A stretch of DNA of 64,000 nt from NCBI RefSeq assembly GCF_009720745.1, contig NZ_WNKX01000018.1, forward strand, positions 62,001-126,000, in the 5' to 3' direction. Positions 1 through 8,010 of the stretch are shown piece after piece. How positions within the stretch are numbered: position 1 is the first letter of the stretch; the number at the start of each line of letters is the position of its first letter. The notes beneath the pieces were generated by a model. It was not told the DNA's origin. It saw only the letters and a list, made by a program, of their open reading frames with translations, and searched no databases. This stretch comes from Massilia eburnea. GTDB taxonomy: Bacteria > Pseudomonadota > Gammaproteobacteria > Burkholderiales > Burkholderiaceae_D. Position numbers and translations under genes: made by a program.

Positions 1-126
1 ATCCTGAACTTCGGCATGGGCTACCGCATGTCGCCGAAGAACACGGTCAATATGTCGGTCGGCATCGGCCTGACCGCGGACTCGCCGAACTTCTCGGTTG
101 GCCTGAACATGCCGCTGGCGTTCTGA
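1..126 (+). CDS. Outer-membrane beta-barrel protein, C-terminal fragment
   Basis: Only the last 41 codons are inside the window; the 5' part lies upstream. The visible peptide alternates polar and hydrophobic residues in short strands rich in Gly and Asn and ends in Leu-Ala-Phe. A terminal aromatic residue is the usual BAM signal of outer-membrane barrels. This resembles the end of transporter or phenol-degradation-type barrel proteins, but the fragment is too short for a family call. It is followed after 10 bases by the FadL-like gene on the same strand, so the two are probably cotranscribed. Confidence 0.6.
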   Translation: MLNFGMGYRMSPKNTVNMSVGIGLTADSPNFSVGLNMPLAF

Positions 127-136
127 CGAGGCAGCG

Positions 137-1738
137 ATGCGCGCCCCGCTCCGCATGGCGGCATGTGCCGCTGCGATTTCCTGCGCCCTGCCCGCACATG
201 CTGCGCTGGTGGAAAACCTGACCACCAGCGTGGTGGCCATGGCGCTGGGCAATGCCGTCACGGCAGATCCACCGGGCATCGACTCGGTGCACTTCAATCC
301 TGCCGGGCTGGCGCGCCTGGACGGGGACCTGACGCAGCACACCGCGTTCGGCGCCTCGATCCGCGCCAACGCCACCTTTACCCGCCCCGATAATTTCGAC
401 ATCGGCGGCTGGAAGGACGACCCGATCAGCGGCACCAGCACGGGGCCGATGCGGCAAGCGATGTACGTGCCGACATACGGCATGCCGGGCTGGCGCCTGC
501 CCGGCGTGGTCGTGCCGACCCTGGGCTTCGCCTGGCACAACCCGGACTCGAAATGGACCTTCGCCACCAATTCCTATATGGCGCAGGCGATCAGCCTTGA
601 CCGCACCACGGATCCGAACGATCCGGGCCGTTTCGACGGGCGCCAGGTCCAGTTGCAGCGCCTGGTGTACGCCTCGCCCTCCTTCGGCTACAAATATTCG
701 GACACGCTGCGCTTCGGCGCCGGCGTACCGATTGCGCACTCGGCCTTCGTGGTCGATACGCAGATGCGCTTCCCCAACCAGCTGCTGGGCATTTTCGGCA
801 ACCTGCAGAAGGGCTGGTGTCCCGAAGACGGCGGCAACATCATCGACGTCTTCGGTTTTGGCCTGTGCGGCGGCGGCAAGGAAGGCATGGTCAGCCCGTT
901 CAAGACGGCGGCCGCAATGCGGCTGGAAATGACGGCCCCGGTCGACCCGACCCTGAACCTGGGCGTGCTGTGGGAACCGGCGCCGTGGTTCGCCTTTGGT
1001 GCGGTCTACCAGGGCGGTTCGAAAACGCGCTATACCGGTAAGTACGAATTCGACACCCAGCCGATGCTGCGCAATTTCGTCAAGGGCTTGAACTCCAGCC
1101 TGTTCGGGCCAGTAGCCGGCGCCATCCTCGGCCTGCCGCAGTACATACCGGAGGTGCAGAAAGGGAATATGTCGGCCACCATCGCCTTCCCTTCGCACGT
1201 GCAGGTCGGCGTAAAGTTCAAGCCGGTCAAATACGTGCAGCTGAACGTGGACGCCAGCTATGCGCACTGGAGCGACTGGAACCAGCTGGTGTTTGAATTC
1301 GACCAGAGCATCAAGCTGCTGGAAGTGGCGCGCCTGTACGGCATTCCCGACTCCACCAAGCTGAAGATCCCGCGCGGCTACAAGAGCGTGGTGAATTTCG
1401 GCTACGGCCTGCAGCTGTTCCCCTTCGACGGCATGGCGCTGCGCTTTGGCTACGAGCCGCGCAAGTCCTCGGTCCCGCTCAACAAGATCGACCTGATCGC
1501 CCCCCTGCCGGACACCAGGCTGTATAGCGTCGGCCTGAACTGGCGCATCAACAAGAGCTATGAGCTGAACCTGACCGGTTCCTACATGAAGGGCAAATTC
1601 GACGCGCCGGCCGAAACGTCGGACAACATGAACAGCACCAAATTCCTCAACATCATTTACAACCCCTATGCCGGCCATGACGTGGCGGGCGATATCAAGG
1701 TCCGTTATTTCGGATTCAGTTTAGTTGAACATTTCTAG
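137..1738 (+). CDS. FadL/OmpP1-family outer-membrane transporter
   Basis: Predicted 533-residue outer-membrane barrel of the FadL/TodX family, which lets hydrophobic molecules such as long-chain fatty acids or aromatics cross the outer membrane. Residues 1-22 form a signal peptide ending in AHA. The mature N-terminus carries the hallmark NPAGLA hatch motif near residue 54, and the protein ends in Phe. It is about 90 residues longer than E. coli FadL, so the substrate is uncertain. A GAGG box lies 5 bases before the ATG. The neighbours (another barrel, a DUF2059 protein, an AraC regulator and an SRPBCC lipid-binding-like protein) fit an envelope or lipid-handling cluster. Confidence 0.85.
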   Translation: MRAPLRMAACAAAISCALPAHAALVENLTTSVVAMALGNAVTADPPGIDSVHFNPAGLARLDGDLTQHTAFGASIRANATFTRPDNFDIGGWKDDPISGTSTGPMRQAMYVPTYGMPGWRLPGVVVPTLGFAWHNPDSKWTFATNSYMAQAISLDRTTDPNDPGRFDGRQVQLQRLVYASPSFGYKYSDTLRFGAGVPIAHSAFVVDTQMRFPNQLLGIFGNLQKGWCPEDGGNIIDVFGFGLCGGGKEGMVSPFKTAAAMRLEMTAPVDPTLNLGVLWEPAPWFAFGAVYQGGSKTRYTGKYEFDTQPMLRNFVKGLNSSLFGPVAGAILGLPQYIPEVQKGNMSATIAFPSHVQVGVKFKPVKYVQLNVDASYAHWSDWNQLVFEFDQSIKLLEVARLYGIPDSTKLKIPRGYKSVVNFGYGLQLFPFDGMALRFGYEPRKSSVPLNKIDLIAPLPDTRLYSVGLNWRINKSYELNLTGSYMKGKFDAPAETSDNMNSTKFLNIIYNPYAGHDVAGDIKVRYFGFSLVEHF

Positions 1739-1749
1739 GAGCGAATGAG

Positions 1750-2283
1750 ATGAAAAAACTCGCGACAATGATCGCCGCCCTGGCCATCGGGAGCTCAGTC
1801 CAGGCGGCACAGGTTCCAGCGGCCAAACAGGAGTTGGTCAACCGCGTGCTGCAGCTGTGGCATCCGGAAACCATCGGCGAATCGATGCTGCAGCAGCCGG
1901 TGGGCGATGCGGTACAACAGGCGCGTGTCGTGCTGCAAGGGCGCGCAGTGCCGGAAAAACGCGATGCGGCGATGAAGGACATCCTCAGCGACGCTCGCCA
2001 GTTCATGGATGAAAACCGGCCGGCGGCGCATGCCAGCGCGCAAAAGGTTGTCGGTACCACGGTCGCCCCGATGCTGGCGGAACGCTTTACGGAAGACGAG
2101 CTGCGCCAGATCATTGCCATCCTCGAGTCGCCGGTGAAGAAAAAATTCGAAGCCATGGTGCCGGAGCTGCAGAAGAAGCTGGGCGAAGGCGTGGCGGCTG
2201 ATACCCGCGCCACGATGGATCCGAAGCTCAAGGAACTGCAGGAGCGCATCGGCATGCGCCTGCGTAGTGCGGTGACGCCCTGA
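1750..2283 (+). CDS. DUF2059-type periplasmic protein
   Basis: A 177-residue protein with an 18-19 residue signal peptide (MKKLATMIAA start, cleavage near QA/AQ). The second half (about 70-150) is helical and has the look of DUF2059, including an FTEDELRQI segment followed by a stretch beginning ESPVGKK-like (here ESPVKKK). No enzymatic motif is visible. An AGGAG box precedes the start. It sits 11 bases after the FadL-like gene and 15 bases before the AraC-type regulator, so it belongs to the same transcription unit. Function unknown. Confidence 0.75.
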   Translation: MKKLATMIAALAIGSSVQAAQVPAAKQELVNRVLQLWHPETIGESMLQQPVGDAVQQARVVLQGRAVPEKRDAAMKDILSDARQFMDENRPAAHASAQKVVGTTVAPMLAERFTEDELRQIIAILESPVKKKFEAMVPELQKKLGEGVAADTRATMDPKLKELQERIGMRLRSAVTP

Positions 2284-2298
2284 GCGGGAGCACAGGCC

Positions 2299-3261
2299 AT
2301 GAGCTATTCTTCAGCTCTCCACTTGGTGCGCGGAGTGAAATCGCGCCTCACCCATTCCGGCGTCGAGGCGGAAGCGCTGTTCGAGCAGGCCGGCCTGAAC
2401 GAAGGCGACGGACTGGCGTGCGATGCGCTGACGCTGTCGGACAAGCTTAGCCACCTGTGGGAGCTGGTGGTGGAACATTCGGGCGATCCGCTGATCGGGC
2501 TCAAGGTCTCCACCCCGCACCGCCTGGGCTGGCTGGGCGTGATGGGACACATCATGCTGCTTTCGCCCACCGTGCAATGCACGATCGAGCGCTGCCACGG
2601 CCACTCGCGCGTGGGCATCCTGCTGCCTGGCATGCACCGGGTCGTGCCGCGCCAGCGTTACGACTTCGTCTGGTGCGTGCTGCTGCGCACCCTGCGCTGC
2701 GCTTCCGGCCGCGACGACGCGGTGCCGGTGGTGGTGGAATATGCGTTCCCGGAGCCGGCCAATGCAGCCTTCTTTGAAAACACCTTCGGCTGCCCAGTGC
2801 ATTTCAACCGTCCGCATAACGTGATGGAGTTTTCCGATTCCGACATGGTGGCGGCGCTGCCCAATGGCGGCATGCCGCAGGCGGACGGCGGCAAGCAGCT
2901 GCTGGCGCAGCTGGCGGAAGCGCATCCGCCGGCCTTCACGGCGCGGGTGCAGGAAATCCTCGCCTCGCTGCTGCCGAAAGGACCGCCGCACCGCGACACC
3001 GTGGCCGACCTGCTGGCCATGAGCGAGCGCACCTTGCAGCGCCGCCTGGCGGAAGAAGGCACCAGCTTTTCCAGCGTGGTGGACGACACCAGGCGCGCCC
3101 TGGCGCGGCAGTCGCTCGAAGCTGGCGACCTGTCCTTGAAAATGCTCAGCTTCCAACTGGGCTTTTCCGAGCCGAGCGCGTTTTACCGGGCCTGCAAGCG
3201 CTGGTTCGGCATGACGCCTTCCGACCTCGCAAATCATGGAGAAAAACATGGCATGGTATAG
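2299..3261 (+). CDS. AraC-family transcriptional regulator (arabinose-binding-like N-domain)
   Basis: A 320-residue regulator. Residues about 20-190 resemble the effector domain found in OruR/ArgR-like AraC proteins (PF12625 type). Residues about 225-315 form the double helix-turn-helix, with SERTLQRRLAEEG as the first recognition region and LGFSEPSAFYRACKRWFG as the family signature. Although the effector domain class is named after arabinose, such proteins usually sense other ligands, and this gene is far from the sugar locus. Its 3' end overlaps the next gene by 14 bases, which suggests translational coupling. It probably controls its own cluster (inference). Confidence 0.9.
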   Translation: MSYSSALHLVRGVKSRLTHSGVEAEALFEQAGLNEGDGLACDALTLSDKLSHLWELVVEHSGDPLIGLKVSTPHRLGWLGVMGHIMLLSPTVQCTIERCHGHSRVGILLPGMHRVVPRQRYDFVWCVLLRTLRCASGRDDAVPVVVEYAFPEPANAAFFENTFGCPVHFNRPHNVMEFSDSDMVAALPNGGMPQADGGKQLLAQLAEAHPPAFTARVQEILASLLPKGPPHRDTVADLLAMSERTLQRRLAEEGTSFSSVVDDTRRALARQSLEAGDLSLKMLSFQLGFSEPSAFYRACKRWFGMTPSDLANHGEKHGMV

Positions 3262-3952
3262 ACCCGAACATCCGGCGCAGCTGTTCGGCCAGCTGCTGGT
3301 CAAGCACAAGCTGGTCACCGAAGAACAGCTGCGCAGCGCCATCGAGCACCAGCGCCAGACCGGCCAGCGCCTGGGCGAGATTTTCGCCGAGTGGAACCTG
3401 GTGACGCAGCAGCATGTGCAGGACATCCTGCGCAAGCAGCGCCGCGTGCGCATGGCGGCGGCCTTGCTGGGGGCGATCTTCGCGCCGCTCGAGGCTTATG
3501 CCGCCGAGACGCTGGCGGCGGCGCCAGCGGCCATCACAGCGCCCGCCGCAGTCCTGCCGCGCGAAGGGTCCATGGCGCCGCTGGCCGAGGGCGAACTCGA
3601 TGCAGTGTCGGCGCAAGGCCTCGATGAGGACCTGGTGCACCAGGTGCGCGAGCGGCTGAAGCAGAACGGCGTGGAAGTGAACGGCGACCTGGCAAAGCTG
3701 GTCAACCCGGTACTGGGCGTGCTCGATGCGGATGTCAGCATGCATAACGTGGTATACGCGGCGAACCGCGCTACGTCCACCGTCAATCCCGACGGCTCGC
3801 TGTCGCTCAACCTGCCCACCACGATTGGCGAAATCAATTTCAACAACATCCGCGTGCATGGCGCCGGGCCGGGCGGACCGTCGTTCGGCAGCATCTCCAT
3901 GCGCGGCATCGACCTGAGCGGCACGGTCATCTCACTGGCGCTCAAGAAATGA
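3248..3952 (+). CDS. MshEN-like domain protein with internal signal/anchor segment
   Basis: A 234-residue protein. I chose the ATG at 3248 because GGAG lies at 3238-3241; an in-frame ATG at 3236 has no such box. Residues 10-60 resemble two tandem repeats of the MshEN (GspE/PilB N-terminal) fold, the second starting RLGEIF. Residues about 62-90 read like a signal peptide or anchor: basic KQRRVR, a hydrophobic core, then AYAAE. The rest is Ala/Pro-rich, then has short beta-like repeats ending in SGTVISLALKK. The first MshEN repeat has lost its Arg and second Gly, so cyclic-di-GMP binding is doubtful. The next gene overlaps by 4 bases. Function unknown. Confidence 0.7.
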   Translation: MAWYRPEHPAQLFGQLLVKHKLVTEEQLRSAIEHQRQTGQRLGEIFAEWNLVTQQHVQDILRKQRRVRMAAALLGAIFAPLEAYAAETLAAAPAAITAPAAVLPREGSMAPLAEGELDAVSAQGLDEDLVHQVRERLKQNGVEVNGDLAKLVNPVLGVLDADVSMHNVVYAANRATSTVNPDGSLSLNLPTTIGEINFNNIRVHGAGPGGPSFGSISMRGIDLSGTVISLALKK

Positions 3953-4557
3953 GGCGCGCCGTCCGCTTGATGGCCCTGGCGCCCTCTCTGGCATTTTCAA
4001 CCGCCATGGCGGGCTCGCAAACGCCCGATTCTGCGACACTTGCCAGCGGCGCCGTGCAGGTGCTGGAAACGCCCAGCCCCGGCCTGCCCGGCAAGGCCTT
4101 CACGGCCTGGACCCTGGTTGATGCGTCCGTGCCGCGGCTGTGCGCCATGGTGCAGGACTACCCCTCCTATTCCTCCTACATGCCGAACACGAAGAGCGCC
4201 CTGCCGGTTGGCGCCGGCGATGGCTTTGTGCTGGTCGACATGACGCTCGACCTGCCCTTAGGCCAGGAAAAGAGGTACCGCCTGCGCCTGGAGCCGCAGC
4301 AGCCCGACCCTTCGCAGTGCCGCCTGAGCTGGCGCCTGGTCCCGACGGGACTGGCGGCAGGCGATACGATCGCCGACACCACCGGCTACTGGCAATTCAC
4401 GCCAGCTCCGGGCGACAATGGGAAAACGCTGGTGGAATACCACGTCTACGCCGATCCAGGCCCTGTGCCGTATGGCTTCGGCTGGATCGTCGAGATGATG
4501 AGCAAGCGCAGCCTCCCGCGCACGCTGGAAGCCTTGCGTACGCAAGCCGCCAAATAG
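3949..4557 (+). CDS. SRPBCC (START/cyclase-dehydrase-like) secreted protein
   Basis: A 202-residue protein with a signal peptide ending near AMAGS (about residue 22). The remainder has the START/SRPBCC pattern: an early helix with VPRLCAMVQDYPSYSSYMPN, corresponding to the common 'D-Y-x-x-Y-x-x-F-x-P' region, then alternating strands, and a long C-terminal helix (SKRSLPRTLEALRTQ). Such domains bind lipids or other hydrophobic ligands, which would fit the FadL-like gene upstream. ATGA overlaps the preceding stop, so it is translationally coupled and probably the last gene of this operon. Confidence 0.75.
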   Translation: MRRAVRLMALAPSLAFSTAMAGSQTPDSATLASGAVQVLETPSPGLPGKAFTAWTLVDASVPRLCAMVQDYPSYSSYMPNTKSALPVGAGDGFVLVDMTLDLPLGQEKRYRLRLEPQQPDPSQCRLSWRLVPTGLAAGDTIADTTGYWQFTPAPGDNGKTLVEYHVYADPGPVPYGFGWIVEMMSKRSLPRTLEALRTQAAK

Positions 4558-4558
4558 G

Positions 4559-5365
4559 CTACTCGGCGCAGCGGAACACGCTGCGCATCTTGTCGCGCTG
4601 CTCCTGCGTCAGGCGCGCATTGGTGGCGTTGTAGATGAAGTTCTCTTCTTCACGCAGCAGCAGGAAACTGCCGTCGGCTTGTTCGGTCCACACCAGATAG
4701 GCGCAGTAAGTGTCGGCGTTGGCGAAACGGCCGGTGAAGTCCACCGCCGCATAGGTGCCAGGCGTGCCGCTTTGCGAGCTGCGGTAGATCGTCACCTTCT
4801 TCAATTCGCGCTGTTGCATGGCGCCTGCGCGCGCCGTGCTGTCTGCGCTGGCGTCGCGCCATTCATCATAAGTCCATTGCTTTTGCAGGCCTGGCCCCAT
4901 GCGTTGCCAGGCCTGGCGATAGCGGGCCGCATCCTTGTCGGCGAAGTAGGCCTTGCTCAATTCTTCGATGCGCGCCTTCTGCGTGCTGGTCGGCTGCCAG
5001 GCTGGCGCCGCGCCAGCCTGGCTTGCCGGGGTCAGCGATTGCTGCAGCGCTGTGTTCATGCGGCGGAATTCTTCCAGCATATTGTCGCAAACCTGCCGCG
5101 AGGCGTGGCACAGTGCATTCATCGTGATTGCGGGCCGGCCGTTTTCCAGGACCACGGTTCGCCGCACCGCGGCGGGATGCGCCGGATGGCCGGGCTGCGT
5201 GAACGACCAGAGTGTACGGTTTGCCTTGTCGTCGGCGATGGTCCAGCCGTTTTCTTCGGCAAGCGTCACATCGCCGCGCGCCTTCAACGACGCCAGCGCG
5301 GCCTCGGCGGAGGGGTAATCGAAGGTGTTCGTGGCGGCGGCGGCCAGTATCAGGAAATTAAGCAT
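4559..5365 (-). CDS. DUF4019-domain secreted protein
   Basis: A 268-residue predicted exported protein. I start it at the ATG at 5365 (MLNFLILAAAATNT) because the upstream in-frame start is TTG and the signal peptide begins here. The C-terminal half, about residues 140-260, has the DUF4019 look: Tyr/Trp-rich strands with YRSSQSGTPGTYAAVDF and a terminal Cys. The N-terminal half carries a pair of Cys (NALCHASRQVCDN) that could form a disulfide. It converges on the SRPBCC gene with a single base between stops. Function unknown. Confidence 0.7.
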   Translation of the reverse strand: MLNFLILAAAATNTFDYPSAEAALASLKARGDVTLAEENGWTIADDKANRTLWSFTQPGHPAHPAAVRRTVVLENGRPAITMNALCHASRQVCDNMLEEFRRMNTALQQSLTPASQAGAAPAWQPTSTQKARIEELSKAYFADKDAARYRQAWQRMGPGLQKQWTYDEWRDASADSTARAGAMQQRELKKVTIYRSSQSGTPGTYAAVDFTGRFANADTYCAYLVWTEQADGSFLLLREEENFIYNATNARLTQEQRDKMRSVFRCAE

Positions 5366-5435
5366 TGTTGAAATATAGACCAAGATTCAATGAAGTGCTA
5401 GGATCCCTGGTCAGACCACCAATCCACTTGTCGTC

Positions 5436-6182
5436 ATGCCATCCACCCAACGCCTGTCCGACGTCGTCGCCACTGAACTGGAAAACCGTATCCTCGAAGG
5501 CTCGCTGAAGGCGGGCGACCGGCTGCCGTCCGAACGCGAACTGGCGGTGGAACTGGGCGTGTCGCGGCCTTCGCTGCGCGGCGCCTTGCAGTCGCTGGCG
5601 GCCAAGGGCTTGCTGATTACGCGCCATGGCGGCGGTACTTTCGTGACCGATTCCATGCAGGCGGCGTTCACGGATCCGTGGCAGCAGATGCTCAAGGATC
5701 ATCCCGACATTCATGGCGATATGCTAGAGTTCCGCCATATGCTGGAAGGCCAGGCGGCGCAACTGGCGGCCGAACGGGGGACAGAGGAAGATTTCGAACG
5801 GATCCGCCAATGCCATGAAGCGCTGGAGCGCGCTTTTGCGGCGCAGGACCTGGCGATGTGCATCAAGACCGACGTCGACTTTCACCAGGCGATTGCGGAG
5901 GCTTCGCACAATGTGATGATCGGGCATTTGAGCTCGAGCTTGCACAAGGTGATGGAGGGCCATGTGCAGGGGAACCTGGAATACCTCAATGCGCGGCCGG
6001 AGCTGTGGGCGCAGCTGCAGGCGCAGCACCGGGCGATCTGGGATGCGGTGCGTGAGCGCAGGATGGAACTGGCGCGCAGTGCGGCCAATCAGCACCTGGA
6101 GTTTGTGCAGATGACCATGCGGGAGAATTTGAAGAATGAGGAGCGGAGGACTGCGGCTGTGCGGCGTCTGGAAAACCGGTAA
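5436..6182 (+). CDS. FadR-type GntR-family regulator
   Basis: A 248-residue repressor or activator. Residues 5-70 form the winged helix (GDRLPSERELAVELGVSRPSLR, then GLLITRHGGGTFV). Residues about 95-225 form an all-helical FCD ligand domain. The FCD metal ligands appear intact: Asp and His in DVDFHQAI, then His residues in QHRAIW and ANQHLEF. The class senses small carboxylates or sugar acids. No obvious target lies beside it; the neighbouring peptidase converges on it. Its last codons and stop fall inside a large inverted repeat shared with the M28 gene. Confidence 0.88.
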   Translation: MPSTQRLSDVVATELENRILEGSLKAGDRLPSERELAVELGVSRPSLRGALQSLAAKGLLITRHGGGTFVTDSMQAAFTDPWQQMLKDHPDIHGDMLEFRHMLEGQAAQLAAERGTEEDFERIRQCHEALERAFAAQDLAMCIKTDVDFHQAIAEASHNVMIGHLSSSLHKVMEGHVQGNLEYLNARPELWAQLQAQHRAIWDAVRERRMELARSAANQHLEFVQMTMRENLKNEERRTAAVRRLENR

Positions 6183-6274
6183 ACCAGTGTCCGGCCCGCA
6201 GGGCCAGACACTGGCATGCGGCGGTCGCCGATCGGTGTCAGACCCTGTGGCTCCGACACCGGTTTACCGGTTTT
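6172..6274. repeat. Nested inverted repeat supplying both convergent stop codons
   Basis: The outer arms at 6172-6191 and 6255-6274 are 20 bases each and match as inverted repeats at 19 of 20 positions. Inside are two further hairpins. One is 6184-6214 (13-bp arms, one mismatch, GCAGG-type loop). The other is about 6234-6260 (GGTGTC/GACACC ends). Each outer arm contains CCGGTAAACC, and its TAA is the stop codon of one gene: 6180-6182 for the GntR gene and the complement of 6264-6266 for the M28 gene. It looks like a REP/BIME-type element that may act as a bidirectional terminator. No run of T longer than five follows. Confidence 0.8.
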
Positions 6275-7892
6275 TGCCGAACGGATCACCAGCGCGCCAA
6301 GCCGGCATCTTCGGCGCATCCGCAACAATCCGCCCCAGGTTCAAGGCAAACTGCGCCATCTGCGTCATCCCCGCCATCGACCAGTCCGGGTCATATTCGT
6401 CGCTCACCTGGTGGTACTTCTTGCGGTAAGACGCCCGCATCTGCTCGGCCTTCTCCTTATCCCCAAGATAATCCCCGCCCGAGGTAATCGAGAACGCCGG
6501 CACGCCCGCCTTCGCGAACGAGAAATGATCCGAACGGAAGTAACCGCCCGACAAATCCGGTTTCTCCGGCGCGATCACCATCTTCATGCCCTTGGCCGCC
6601 GCTTCCGCCATCTTGCCCAGGTCGGTACGCTCGCTGCCGGCGGTGCCGATATCGCGCGTCACGCCGATCCAGTTCAGCGAATCCAGGTTCAGGTTGGCCG
6701 CAGTCTTGGCCAGCGGCCACAATGGCGCCTCCGCATACGCTGCGCTGCCGAGCAGGCCCTGCTCTTCCGCCGCCACCCAAAGGAACATCTGGCTGCGCTT
6801 GGCCGGCGCCTTCACCGCCTCCTGCGCCATGGCCAGCAAGGCGGCGCTGCCGGAGGCATTGTCAACCGCACCGTTATAGATCGTATCGGCCTTGGCCTCG
6901 CCGCCCGAGTTTTGCATGCCCAGGTGATCCCAGTGCGCCGTGTAGATCACCACTTCATCCTTCAGCTTCGGATCGGTGCCCGGCACCACGCCCGCCACAT
7001 TGAACTGCTCGACATTGCGCACCACGGCCTTCATCTCGCCCGCCAGCTTGGCCTTCAGCGCCACCGGCTGGAAGTCCTTGCGTTCGGCCGCTGCGCGCAG
7101 CTGGTCCAGGTCCAGCCCGGCGGCCTTGAACAGCGCCGCGGCGGTGTCGTTGGTCAGCCAGCCCTGCAGCGCGGTGCCGGGCGTGCCTTGCGCCAGCTGG
7201 AAGCGTTCCACGCCGTCCCAGCTGTTCTGCACGACGCTGTAGCCATAAGAAGCGGAAGCATCGGTGTGGATCAGCAGTGCGCCGGCCGCGCCACGGCGCT
7301 TGGCTTCCTCGAATTTGTACGTCCAGCGGCCATAGTAGGTCAGGGCCTTGCCGCCGAAGCGGTTCGGCGCTTCGGCCGTCGGCATCGGGTCGTTGACCAT
7401 CATGACGATGACCTTGCCCTTCATGTCCTGGCCTTTGTAATCGTCCCAGCCCTCTTCCGGCGCCGTGATGCCATAGCCGACGAATACCAGGCCGGCATTG
7501 AAGCTGTGGTCGGCCTGTGCATCGCCCGGTGCATACACCCAATCCTTGCCGAAGCTGGCCGGCAGCGCGACGCCGTTCACCTCCATGCGCAGGCTCGATG
7601 CCGCCGCATCAGTCTTGACGCCGGCAATCTTCACCAGCTGACGGTAGGTGTTGCCGTTGCCCGCCTTCAGGCCGACCGCCATGGCCTGGTTTTCCAGGTA
7701 GGAGACGGTCAGGTCGCCGCCGCGCTGGCCGGTGCCGCGCCCTTCCAGCAGGTCGCTGGAGAGGAAGGCCAGGTGTGCGCGCAGCGGCGCTTCCTGCACG
7801 ATGGGCTGCACTGCCTTGCCGGTCTTGGCGCCCGCTGCATAAGCGGGGGCAAACGCCAGCGCCACGGAGACTGCAAAAATGGTTTTTTTCAT
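6264..7892 (-). CDS. M28-family metallopeptidase (exported)
   Basis: A 542-residue zinc aminopeptidase-like protein, periplasmic or secreted, with a signal peptide of about 20 residues (cleavage AYA/AG). A PA-type insert occupies roughly residues 115-270. Two-zinc ligands and catalytic residues are visible in order: His and Asp in TAHWDHLGM, Asp in AVDNASG, the Glu pair in AAEEQGLLGS, Asp in NLDSLNW and His in RSDHFSF. It probably releases N-terminal residues from peptides. The C-terminal Asn-Arg and stop are encoded by the inverted repeat it shares with the GntR gene. It is divergent from gluQ, with a 118-base gap that must hold both promoters. Confidence 0.92.
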   Translation of the reverse strand: MKKTIFAVSVALAFAPAYAAGAKTGKAVQPIVQEAPLRAHLAFLSSDLLEGRGTGQRGGDLTVSYLENQAMAVGLKAGNGNTYRQLVKIAGVKTDAAASSLRMEVNGVALPASFGKDWVYAPGDAQADHSFNAGLVFVGYGITAPEEGWDDYKGQDMKGKVIVMMVNDPMPTAEAPNRFGGKALTYYGRWTYKFEEAKRRGAAGALLIHTDASASYGYSVVQNSWDGVERFQLAQGTPGTALQGWLTNDTAAALFKAAGLDLDQLRAAAERKDFQPVALKAKLAGEMKAVVRNVEQFNVAGVVPGTDPKLKDEVVIYTAHWDHLGMQNSGGEAKADTIYNGAVDNASGSAALLAMAQEAVKAPAKRSQMFLWVAAEEQGLLGSAAYAEAPLWPLAKTAANLNLDSLNWIGVTRDIGTAGSERTDLGKMAEAAAKGMKMVIAPEKPDLSGGYFRSDHFSFAKAGVPAFSITSGGDYLGDKEKAEQMRASYRKKYHQVSDEYDPDWSMAGMTQMAQFALNLGRIVADAPKMPAWRAGDPFGKNR

Positions 7893-8010
7893 GAGATCGC
7901 GGTGTGTTTGGTCGATGGTGGCGGCGCCTTGGCCGCGCGGGGCATTCTAGCGGATTTGCCGCATCCGCCAAGCTGCAGCGCAGCATGCGCGGTGGTATGC
8001 TACGGCCCGT

